Below, one piece after another: positions 7,488 to 12,932 of a stretch of 12,932 nucleotides of DNA. This DNA is from an uncultured Pseudomonadota bacterium (GTDB taxonomy: Bacteria > Desulfobacterota_B > Binatia > UBA9968): the NCBI GenBank assembly GCA_946478635.1, contig CAMLCX010000089.1:1-12932 (forward strand), read 5' to 3'. The first letter of the stretch is position 1. Each line of letters begins with the position of its first letter. Made by a program: the position numbers and the translations under genes. A model generated the notes under the pieces. That model ran no database searches, was not told the DNA's origin, and was given only the letters and a program-made list of their open reading frames with translations.

Positions 7488-8135
7488 TTACGGCGCCAAC
7501 ACGACCATCATGATCGGAAAAACCCAACGCACCTCATGGCCGGCTTCGTCCACGAACATGAAGCGCACGGCGCGCGGCAACATGCGCCGCTCCTGACCGT
7601 CCCAGCGCTCCTCCCAGGTTTCTTCCTCGGCCTGCGGGTCCAGGTAGGCGAGCCGCCAATCGCTGATCCGCTGCTTCAACACCACGCGCAGAGACTGGCC
7701 GCCCGCGCCTTCACTGCCGGCCACGCGCACCGGCGTCTCTTCGGTAAGGTTGAGCGACGCCCGGCCGCTGTCGTCTTCGTCCGCGGTGATCTCGATTTTC
7801 GCCAGGCCGCGCCCGCCCATGCCGTGCGAGTAAGCGGAGATAAAGGTGAGGCTGTCGCTCGCGCCGTCGAAATAAACCGTCTGCTCCTGCGGCGAGCTGC
7901 GGTAGGGATAAGCGGATCGAATGTAACTGCCGAGAAGATCGGCCGTGGCGCGCTGCGCCTGGCTGCGCTCCGCGCTGCTTTGAGATTTTGCCACGGCGCT
8001 TTGGCTGAGCGCAAACGCGCCGTAGAGGATCGTCCCCAGGAGCGCGAAGATCGTCAGCGCTAAGACGACTTCGATGAGCGTGAAACCCGCAGGGCCTCGC
8101 GACAGCCGCTCGCCCGATGTGAATTTACCCGTCAC
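7488..8135 (-). CDS. gspJ: Minor pseudopilin GspJ
   Basis: Minor pseudopilin of the tip complex. A GTG at 8135 is chosen; it overlaps the gspI stop as GTGA and gives 215 aa with a 17-residue leader ending RGPAG, then FTLIEVVLALTIFALLG. Prepilin peptidase should cut after Gly17, leaving Phe1 and Glu5 in the mature protein. The frame is open up to 8237, but extending to an earlier start would add 34 residues lying inside gspI and destroy the leader. The soluble part is the beta-rich T2SSJ type, with VYFDGASDSLTFIS, SLRVVLKQRISDWRLAYLD and the near-terminal LPRAVRFMFVDEAGHEVRWVFPI. Confidence 0.9.
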   Translation of the reverse strand: MTGKFTSGERLSRGPAGFTLIEVVLALTIFALLGTILYGAFALSQSAVAKSQSSAERSQAQRATADLLGSYIRSAYPYRSSPQEQTVYFDGASDSLTFISAYSHGMGGRGLAKIEITADEDDSGRASLNLTEETPVRVAGSEGAGGQSLRVVLKQRISDWRLAYLDPQAEEETWEERWDGQERRMLPRAVRFMFVDEAGHEVRWVFPIMMVVLAP

Positions 8136-8545
8136 GGATTGGCTTTCTTGCCAAGGCGCAGCGTCTTCAAGCCGATCTGGCGTTCGCGTTCGCCATCTCG
8201 AACGACCAGCTCCACGGCAACCTCCTTGAGGTCCCAATTGCTTGATAAACCGAGAGATGACGGCGAGTCGCGCGTGCTCTGGATCTGCGCGGTCCAGCGA
8301 CCGTCGGCGCCGAATTTGCCGCTATCGGGGCCTTGGGCTAGTTTTCGGCGCGCGAGCAATTCATCCATCACCCGGGAGCCCTGAACGATCGCGTCCATGC
8401 GGATATTGCTGCGCGCCTGCAATCGCAAACCCAATGAGAAGATCTGCAGCAGCGTCACCACGCCCAATCCGACGATGGTCAGCGCAACCAGAACTTCGAT
8501 CAGGGTAAACCCCCGGCTCGATGGGCTCCAACAATGACGGTTCAC
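8132..8545 (-). CDS. gspI: Minor pseudopilin GspI
   Basis: Minor pseudopilin that nucleates the GspI-J-K tip. The 137-aa product has a 12-residue leader ending SSRG, then FTLIEVLVALTIVGLGVVTLLQ, giving cleavage after Gly12 and Glu5 in the mature helix. The C-terminal part (VMDELLARRKLAQ, WTAQIQST, LKEVAVELVVRDGERERQIGLKTLRL) fits the small T2SSI fold. The start is GTG at 8545, sharing GTGA with the gspH stop, and its own stop shares GTGA with the gspJ start. The H-I-J cassette is therefore joined by identical 4-nt overlaps. Confidence 0.92.
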   Translation of the reverse strand: MNRHCWSPSSRGFTLIEVLVALTIVGLGVVTLLQIFSLGLRLQARSNIRMDAIVQGSRVMDELLARRKLAQGPDSGKFGADGRWTAQIQSTRDSPSSLGLSSNWDLKEVAVELVVRDGERERQIGLKTLRLGKKANP

Positions 8546-9009
8546 GAACTTTTGCCGCGCGCGACCTCGACTCGGCCGGTAAGTGCCTCCAAGCGGATCG
8601 AGTAGGAAATGGATTTAGCACTGTCGGCGAGAACGATTTCGCCGTTGAGAACGCTGCCGTTGGGGAAAAAATAGAAACTTTTGAGATCGTGGCCTATGGC
8701 ATCGCCGCCTTCGACCGAAACGAATTTTATTTCCGGCGGCAGCTGAACTTCCGTCGAGCGCGCGGCGAGATAACTGTTTTGCGGTAAATTCAAAACCAGC
8801 TGCTGGGGCACGCCGTCGGCTAACGCGCGGCTGCGCAAATCGCGCGCGGCTGCGGCCAGGCCCAGGGCCGACTGGCGCACCTCGCGATCCTGCAGTCCCC
8901 GGTCGATGTTGGGCAAAACAATGGCCATGCTGACGCCGAGCAGGAGCAGCACCAACACCAGCTCAAAGAGCGAAAAGCCCCGGTTATTTTTCCCAACTGC
9001 TGATGTCAC
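8542..9009 (-). CDS. gspH: Minor pseudopilin GspH
   Basis: Minor pseudopilin linking the tip complex to the major pseudopilin shaft. A GTG at 9009 is preferred: it gives 155 aa with an 11-residue leader (MTSAVGKNNRG) before FSLFELVLVLLLLGVSMAIVLP, so cleavage follows the Gly and Glu5 is present. ATG codons at 9075 and 9051 are in frame but would give leaders of 33 or 25 residues and longer overlap with gspG. No start has a strong SD. The soluble part shows GspH features: a helical stretch rich in Ala/Arg (ALGLAAAARDLRSRALADG), short beta strands, FYFFPNGSVLNGEIVL, and the closing IRLEALTGRVEVARG. Overlap with gspG is 26 nt. Confidence in identity exceeds confidence in the start. Confidence 0.88.
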   Translation of the reverse strand: MTSAVGKNNRGFSLFELVLVLLLLGVSMAIVLPNIDRGLQDREVRQSALGLAAAARDLRSRALADGVPQQLVLNLPQNSYLAARSTEVQLPPEIKFVSVEGGDAIGHDLKSFYFFPNGSVLNGEIVLADSAKSISYSIRLEALTGRVEVARGKSS

Positions 9010-9424
9010 GGGTGTTATTGTCTTGCCCGCCCGGCGCGCCGTCAGCTCCATAAGAAACAATATCGTAAGCGCCATGGTCGCCCGGACTCTTGTAGATATA
9101 GGGTTTGCCCCAAGGATCGTTGGGCAGATCCTTTTTTAAATAGGGTCCTTCCCACCGATCCAGTCCACCCGGTTTCTGATTGAGCGCAGCCAACCCTTCC
9201 TGCGTCGTTGGATAGCGCCCGACGTCGAGACGGAAAGTATCGAGCGCCGTGCCGAGCAGCTCGATCTGCGCCTTGGCCGCCTTGACGGTGGCCTTTTCCT
9301 CTTGCTTGATGAATTGCGGCACGACGAGCCCGGCGAGCAATCCGATAATCGCCACGACGACAATCAGCTCGATGAGGGTAAAACCCGATGAATTTCCCGA
9401 AATTTTTCTAGAATGGTAAATCAT
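8984..9424 (-). CDS. gspG: Major pseudopilin GspG
   Basis: Major subunit of the pseudopilus that pushes substrates through the secretin. The 146-aa product has a 14-residue leader ending NSSG, then FTLIELIVVVAIIGLLAGLVVP (cleavage after Gly14, Glu5 at residue 19). The mature part is a textbook T2SS major pseudopilin: KAAKAQIELLGTALDTFRLD, GRYPTTQEGLAALNQ, WEGPYLKKDLPNDPWGKPYI, and the calcium-binding loop region YDIVSYGADGAPGGQDNNT (~120-138). Length matches the family. The ATG lies inside the end of gspF (17-nt overlap). Expression should normally exceed that of its neighbours; I see no obvious signal in the sequence that would achieve this. Confidence 0.97.
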   Translation of the reverse strand: MIYHSRKISGNSSGFTLIELIVVVAIIGLLAGLVVPQFIKQEEKATVKAAKAQIELLGTALDTFRLDVGRYPTTQEGLAALNQKPGGLDRWEGPYLKKDLPNDPWGKPYIYKSPGDHGAYDIVSYGADGAPGGQDNNTRDISSWEK

Positions 9425-10631
9425 TGATGCTAAATATGGCCAGCAACATGGATATGACGACGAAACCGATGATCAACCCCATCGCCAGGATCAGCGCAGG
9501 CTCGAGCAGCGCCGTCAGTCTCTTGGTGCTGCGCTTCACTTCCTGATCGTAATAACCGGCGATTTCCGTAAGCATGCCGTCCAGTTTACCGGTTTCTTCC
9601 CCGACCGCAATCATATTCAACGCCAGAGGCGGAAACAGCCCGCTTTCGCTGAGCGGCCGCGCCATGCCTTTCCCTTCGCGAACGCGTAGTTGCACCTGGC
9701 CGATGGCCCGCGCCAGCAACCGGTTGCCGACCACGCCCTGAACCGTGCCCAACGCCTCGAGCAGCGGAACGCCGCCCTTCAACAACGCCGCCAGGGTGCG
9801 CGAGAAGCGGGCGGTCTCGAACTTGCGGAGCAAGTCGCCCAGCAGCCACGCGCGCAAACTCACGCGGTCCCACTCGCTCTTTCCCTCGGGGCTGCGAATG
9901 TAGAAAATAGCCCCGATCACGGCGACCGAAATCACCGCAAGCACGACCCAGCCATACTGCTGCAAAAATTGGCTGAAGCCGATGACGGCCTTGGTCGCCA
10001 ATGGAAGGGCCTTGTTATTATCCCGGAAAATCGCGGCAAACTTCGGAATGACAAAAACAAACAGCACCGTCAACGACACTCCAGCGGCGCCCGCCAGGAT
10101 CATCGGATAAATCAATGCGGATTTGATATCTTCTTTGAGCGCCAGCGTGCTTTCCATATAATCGGTCAGATAGCGCAGCACGCCTTCCAATATACCGCCG
10201 GCCTCGCCCGCTCGGATCATGTTGACATAGATTTTGGGGAATACTTCCGGGTGCTCCCCCATGGAGAGAGCGAGAGACTTTCCCGCGCGGACGGCTTCCA
10301 CCAGGGCGCGGACCACCTTGCTCAATTCGCCGCCGTCGACCAAACCGCCGAGAATCGAAAGACAACGGTCAAGCGGCAAGCCGGCCGCGAGCAGCGCGCT
10401 CAGCTCGCGAGTGAACTGCAGGAGCTGTTGCTGGCTGACCTTGCGCTTGGCGAAGAGCGGCTGCTGCTGGCGCGCGGTCCCGATGGTTCGCTCGCTCGGC
10501 AGAGCGATGCGCAAAGGCACACAGCCCATTTCGCGCAAACGCAGGACGACGCCGCGCTCCGCGTCGGCTTCCATCACGCCTTCGACAACCTTGCCCGCCT
10601 GATCGGCGGCGCGATATTGAAATAAAGCCAT
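9408..10631 (-). CDS. gspF: T2SS inner-membrane platform protein GspF
   Basis: Polytopic protein at the centre of the platform, thought to transmit GspE motion to the pseudopilus. The 407-aa product begins MALFQYRAADQAGKVVEGVM, the usual GspF start, and contains two homologous T2SSF helical domains (~69-192 and ~272-394). Each carries the conserved turn, GEAGG (142-146) and GEETGKLD (344-351). Membrane segments lie at ~172-197, ~225-246 and ~376-399. The frame stays open upstream to 10985, but that extension reads through the spacer repeat and the end of gspE, so the ATG at 10631 is right. A GGGAAG touches the ATG, too close for a standard SD. The gene is separated from gspE by a repeat-derived spacer of 107 nt. 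Confidence 0.96.
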   Translation of the reverse strand: MALFQYRAADQAGKVVEGVMEADAERGVVLRLREMGCVPLRIALPSERTIGTARQQQPLFAKRKVSQQQLLQFTRELSALLAAGLPLDRCLSILGGLVDGGELSKVVRALVEAVRAGKSLALSMGEHPEVFPKIYVNMIRAGEAGGILEGVLRYLTDYMESTLALKEDIKSALIYPMILAGAAGVSLTVLFVFVIPKFAAIFRDNNKALPLATKAVIGFSQFLQQYGWVVLAVISVAVIGAIFYIRSPEGKSEWDRVSLRAWLLGDLLRKFETARFSRTLAALLKGGVPLLEALGTVQGVVGNRLLARAIGQVQLRVREGKGMARPLSESGLFPPLALNMIAVGEETGKLDGMLTEIAGYYDQEVKRSTKRLTALLEPALILAMGLIIGFVVISMLLAIFSINDLPF

Positions 10632-10738
10632 CTTCCCAATTTTGGATTTTGGATTGCCGATTTTGGATTGGCAGATTACAAACGACTTGCCTTTGCCCTC
10701 CGAGAATCGAAAATCCAAAATCGAAAATCTAAAATGGG
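10632..10738. repeat. AT-rich 'ATTTTGGATT' inverted-repeat spacer between gspE and gspF
   Basis: The 107-nt gap is made of reiterated short words. On the plus strand the left arm (10636-10671) contains ATTTTGGATTTTGGATTG and a further GATTTTGGATTGG. The right arm (10705-10738) carries the complementary words AATCGAAAATCCAAAATCG and AAATCTAAAATGG. The arms can pair imperfectly around a ~33-nt centre, and the left arm is itself bounded by CCAAT / ATTGG. Composition differs sharply from the GC-rich flanking genes. I recall similar ATTTTGGATT/AATCCAAAAT strings in intergenic regions of many environmental genomes; no encoded protein or transposase is present. It has inserted exactly between stop and start without harming either gene. 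Confidence 0.7.
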
Positions 10739-12439
10739 CTACCCCTCTTCCCGAGTCACGCGCAGCACTTCCGCGAGCGTGGTCACGCCCTGACGGACCT
10801 TGTCCCAACCGTCCTCCCGGAGCAGGCGCATGCCCTGCTGCACCGCCAGAGTTCGGATAGTGCCGGCGTCGGCGCGCTGGACGATCACCTTGCAGATTTC
10901 CGAGGTCACGGGGAGCAACTCGAAAATACCGACGCGGCCCAGGTAGCCCGTCCCGCTGCAGTTGTTGCAGCCGGCCGCCTCCCAAACCGTGCTGAGGGCG
11001 CGGCTCTCGTGAAGATTAAACTCCCCGGCGACGCCGTCCAAACCGGCAAACGGAATCTCTTTGCGGCATTTGGGACAGAGCCGGCGCACAAGGCGCTGGC
11101 CTAACACACCGAGCAGCGACGACGAGAGCAGATAATCCTGGACGCCCATTTCCAACAGCCGCGAGATCGCGCCGGCGGCGTCGTTGGTGTGCAAAGTCGA
11201 AAAGACCAGATGCCCGGTGAGCGCCGCCTGAACGGCGATCTCAGCAGTCTCGGCGTCGCGGATCTCACCGACCATGATCACGTCGGGATCCTGGCGCACG
11301 ATCGAGCGCAGTCCGTTGGCGAAGGTCAAGCCGATCTGCGGCTTGACGTGAATTTGATTGACGCCGCTCAACTGGTACTCCACCGGATCTTCGATGGTGA
11401 TGATCTTTTTCCCCGGATCGTTGATTTTCTGCAGCGCGCCATAGAGCGTGGTTGTTTTGCCGCTGCCGGTGGGCCCGGTGACCAGAATCATGCCGTGGGG
11501 CTTCAAAATCATTTCATTGAAACGGGCGAGCGGCTCCGGCGGGAATCCGAGGGTGTCAAGCTGGGTAAAAATCTGGCCGCGCTCGAGCAGCCGGATGACC
11601 ACGCTTTCGCCGTACAACGTCGGCACGGTGGCGATACGCAGGTCGACGTCCTTACCGGCCAGCCGAATCTTGATGCGGCCGTCCTGCGGCAAGCGGCGCT
11701 CGGCAATGTTGAGCTGGGCGAGGATCTTCAGACGCGAGATGACCGCGCCTTTCAACTGGCGCGGCGGCGATTCGACTTCATGAAGAATCCCGTCGATGCG
11801 GTAACGCACCTTGAGCTGATTTTCAAAGGGCTCGATGTGCACATCCGAGGCGCGGTTTTCGAGCGCGCGCACGAGCATTTGATTGACCAGGCGGATGACC
11901 GGAACCTCGGAAGCCATGTCGCGCAGGTGCGCGACATCTTCTTCATCGCCAATGCCTTCGAGCTGCTGCCCCAGCGCTTCCTGACCGCCGTCCGGAGCAT
12001 AGTTGCTGCTGTACAAGGCTTCGATGCGGGCGAAGATTTCCTTCTCGCGCGCGAGCACCGGTTTGACGCGCATGCCCACGGCCAACTCCAAGGCATGCAG
12101 GCGAGAAATATCCAAGGGATCGGTCGTGGCCACCAGCAGTTCGGCTCCGTCGATCATGACCGGCACCATCCGCGCCAATTTGAAAAAATCGCCGATCCCG
12201 GGCGGCAGTTCGAGGGGCAGCGTGGTGTTGGGGACATCCCGCAGCGACATGACGGGAATGTCGAAGTGGTCGCGCAATACCGGCAGCAGGTCCTCCTCGG
12301 ACAGGAGGCCCAATTCGACCACCAGTCGAGTCAACGGCGACTGCTGTTCCGCCTGGAGCTTGTTGACCCGATCCAGCTCCTCATTCGACAGCAGGCGGCG
12401 CTCCACCAAGCGCTCGGAAAGACTAAGCGGTGTGTCCAT
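10739..12439 (-). CDS. gspE: T2SS assembly ATPase GspE
   Basis: Cytoplasmic hexameric ATPase that powers pseudopilus assembly. The 566-aa product has an N-terminal T2SSE_N/MshEN-like region (~1-145), N2E with SEVPVIRLVNQML and RASDVHIEPFENQLKVRYRIDG (~177-217), Walker A GPTGSGKTT (322-330), Asp box ITIEDPVEYQL (347-357), Walker B region RQDPDVIMVGEIRD (382-395), His box LTGHLVFSTLHTND (407-420), and the zinc-binding tetracysteine motif CPKC (455-458) with CNNC (491-494). All catalytic motifs are intact. The CxxC pairs and operon position separate it from PilT-type retraction ATPases; PilB is the nearest alternative, but the gspF-to-gspD genes decide for GspE. The ATG at 12439 starts 17 nt after the cupin stop and has no clear SD. 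Confidence 0.97.
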   Translation of the reverse strand: MDTPLSLSERLVERRLLSNEELDRVNKLQAEQQSPLTRLVVELGLLSEEDLLPVLRDHFDIPVMSLRDVPNTTLPLELPPGIGDFFKLARMVPVMIDGAELLVATTDPLDISRLHALELAVGMRVKPVLAREKEIFARIEALYSSNYAPDGGQEALGQQLEGIGDEEDVAHLRDMASEVPVIRLVNQMLVRALENRASDVHIEPFENQLKVRYRIDGILHEVESPPRQLKGAVISRLKILAQLNIAERRLPQDGRIKIRLAGKDVDLRIATVPTLYGESVVIRLLERGQIFTQLDTLGFPPEPLARFNEMILKPHGMILVTGPTGSGKTTTLYGALQKINDPGKKIITIEDPVEYQLSGVNQIHVKPQIGLTFANGLRSIVRQDPDVIMVGEIRDAETAEIAVQAALTGHLVFSTLHTNDAAGAISRLLEMGVQDYLLSSSLLGVLGQRLVRRLCPKCRKEIPFAGLDGVAGEFNLHESRALSTVWEAAGCNNCSGTGYLGRVGIFELLPVTSEICKVIVQRADAGTIRTLAVQQGMRLLREDGWDKVRQGVTTLAEVLRVTREEG

Positions 12440-12456
12440 GGCGAGACGAACCGATA

Positions 12457-12837
12457 TTACTTTTTGGCGGCCGAATCCGCCCTGCCGTAGCGGTCTTCCA
12501 AGCGCACCACATCATCGAGCTCGGGGGTCGAAACTTCCAAGACGTCGCACTCTTCGACGGCAGTCATGCGGTGTTTCATGCCGGGAACGATGTGCAAACA
12601 CTCGCCCGGCGCCAAGCGGAGCTTTTGCCGCACCCCGTCGCGCTCCACATCCATTTCGAGCACCCCTGACAACAGCCGAATCGTCTCATCTTTCACCACA
12701 TGATACTGGTAGCTCAACGACTCGCCCTTGTTGATGTGCAGCACCTTGCCCACATAGCGCTCGGTGTGCGCCCAGATAATCTCATGACCCCAGGGCTTCT
12801 CGACAATTTTGTCCTTAACGATCTTATCGGTTGGCAT
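12457..12837 (-). CDS. Single-domain cupin, mannose-6-phosphate isomerase type II-like
   Basis: A 126-aa protein that is one cupin domain resembling the C-terminal domain of type II mannose-6-phosphate isomerase / ManC (PF01050-like): EKPWGHEIIW at the start, NKGESLSYQYH (36-46), a second motif GECLHIVPGMKH (78-89), and the family-typical end EVSTPELDDVVRLEDRYGR (101-119). Cupin motif 1 has His46 and Glu51, but the second His of the usual HxH is Val48, so one metal ligand is missing; His89 is present. Sugar-phosphate isomerase activity is therefore doubtful, and substrate is unknown. It is first in the leftward run, 17 nt before gspE, so co-transcription is likely. It is not a known T2SS component; it could be a bystander or a carbohydrate-related accessory. 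Confidence 0.85.
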   Translation of the reverse strand: MPTDKIVKDKIVEKPWGHEIIWAHTERYVGKVLHINKGESLSYQYHVVKDETIRLLSGVLEMDVERDGVRQKLRLAPGECLHIVPGMKHRMTAVEECDVLEVSTPELDDVVRLEDRYGRADSAAKK

Positions 12838-12844
12838 GGGCCCA

Positions 12845-12853
12845 ATGATAGCA
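12845..12853 (-). promoter_or_regulatory. Possible extended -10 promoter for the cupin-gsp operon
   Basis: On the minus strand TGC-TATCAT (plus 12845-12853) matches an extended -10 element: TATCAT is 5/6 to consensus and TG sits one base upstream. The best -35 at an 18-nt spacer is TTAGCC, only 3/6. Only seven bases (TGGGCCC) separate the -10 from the ATG at 12837, with no Shine-Dalgarno, so initiation would fall at or next to the start codon, giving a leaderless message. The true operon promoter could also lie beyond the window edge. Confidence 0.3.
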
Positions 12854-12866
12854 AATTTCCACGGGA

Positions 12867-12932
12867 GCGGCTAATCCGTGCTAATCCGCCGCTGCGGCTA
12901 CAGGGAAATCGGATTTTAGCCACAGAGCACAC
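12867..12932. repeat. Intergenic repeat remnant upstream of the cupin
   Basis: The plus strand has a 10-nt-period direct repeat, CTAATCCGTG then CTAATCCGCC (12871-12890), flanked by two copies of GCGGCTA (12867-12873 and 12894-12900). It is followed by GGATTTTAGCCACAGAGCACAC running off the window. The words CTAATCCG and TTTTAGCCACAGAG resemble dispersed intergenic repeats that I recall from environmental genomes. The element is cut by the window end, so its extent is unknown. It may overlap the operon's upstream control region. Confidence 0.45.

Noticed and set aside
7488..8237. Longer gspJ start at 8237
   Set aside because: It would add 34 residues of unrelated sequence inside gspI and bury the prepilin leader. 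The GTG at 8135 gives a normal 17-residue leader and a GTGA junction.
8542..9075. gspH starting at 9075 or 9051
   Set aside because: Leaders of 33 or 25 residues and overlaps of 92 or 68 nt with gspG are less likely than the GTG at 9009, though no start has a clear SD.
9408..10985. Extended gspF frame starting at 10985 (525 aa)
   Set aside because: The extra ~118 residues read through the end of gspE in another frame and through the AT-rich repeat. The ATG at 10631 begins the typical GspF N-terminus.
307..12439. Type IV pilus or competence operon instead of T2SS
   Set aside because: The presence of GspK and GspC-like proteins, the GspG C-terminal DPWGKPYIYKSPG region and the G-H-I-J-K order identify a T2SS. 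No pilT, pilA or pilC-type set is present.
1..12932. CRISPR array, prophage, transposase or defence island
   Set aside because: No spaced direct repeats of CRISPR type, no recombinase or phage genes, and no tRNA-adjacent attachment sites were seen.

Overview
The window is almost entirely one leftward (minus-strand) operon for a type II secretion system (T2SS, general secretory pathway) of a diderm bacterium. Read in transcription order it runs: a small cupin gene, gspE, gspF, gspG, gspH, gspI, gspJ, gspK, gspL, gspM, gspC, gspD. Coding density is very high and base composition looks moderately GC-rich. The protein style, the E-to-M then C-D order, and AT-rich 'ATTTTGGATT' intergenic repeats suggest an uncultured environmental lineage, perhaps within or near the deltaproteobacterial phyla (Desulfobacterota, Binatota-like). 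That placement is inference: there is no rRNA or other phylogenetic marker in the window.

Region by region. 12838-12932 is a short intergenic stretch with repeated 'CTAATCCG' words and a possible extended -10 promoter very close to the cupin start. 10739-12837 holds the cupin and the assembly ATPase GspE. 10632-10738 is a repeat-derived spacer in the middle of the operon. 7488-10631 encodes the platform protein GspF and the pseudopilins G, H, I and J, packed with overlaps of 4 to about 26 nt. 4194-7484 encodes the minor pseudopilin GspK and the inner-membrane proteins GspL and GspM. 4053-4193 is a 141-nt gap with a perfect TATAAT, probably an internal promoter. 307-4052 encodes GspC and the outer-membrane secretin GspD. 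1-306 is non-coding and holds a good intrinsic terminator for leftward transcription.

How the genes work together. GspE hydrolyses ATP at the cytoplasmic face and is recruited by GspL. GspF, L, M and C form the inner-membrane platform. GspG is the major pseudopilin, and the predicted tip complex is H, I, J and K. GspC links the platform to the secretin GspD, through which folded periplasmic substrates leave the cell. No prepilin peptidase (gspO), gspN, gspA/B or pilotin gene is present, so peptidase activity must be encoded elsewhere.

The most unusual point is GspD. It is about 1000 residues long instead of about 650-700, with a ~100-residue proline-rich linker before N0, a large low-complexity insert in N3, and beyond the secretin barrel a coiled coil, a disordered Pro-rich stretch and a C-terminal SPOR (peptidoglycan-binding) domain. 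This suggests a T2SS channel anchored directly to the cell wall. GspC has no PDZ domain and ends in a Pro-rich tail, and GspL also has a Pro/Lys-rich tail. I see no CRISPR array, phage, transposase, RNA gene or defence system.
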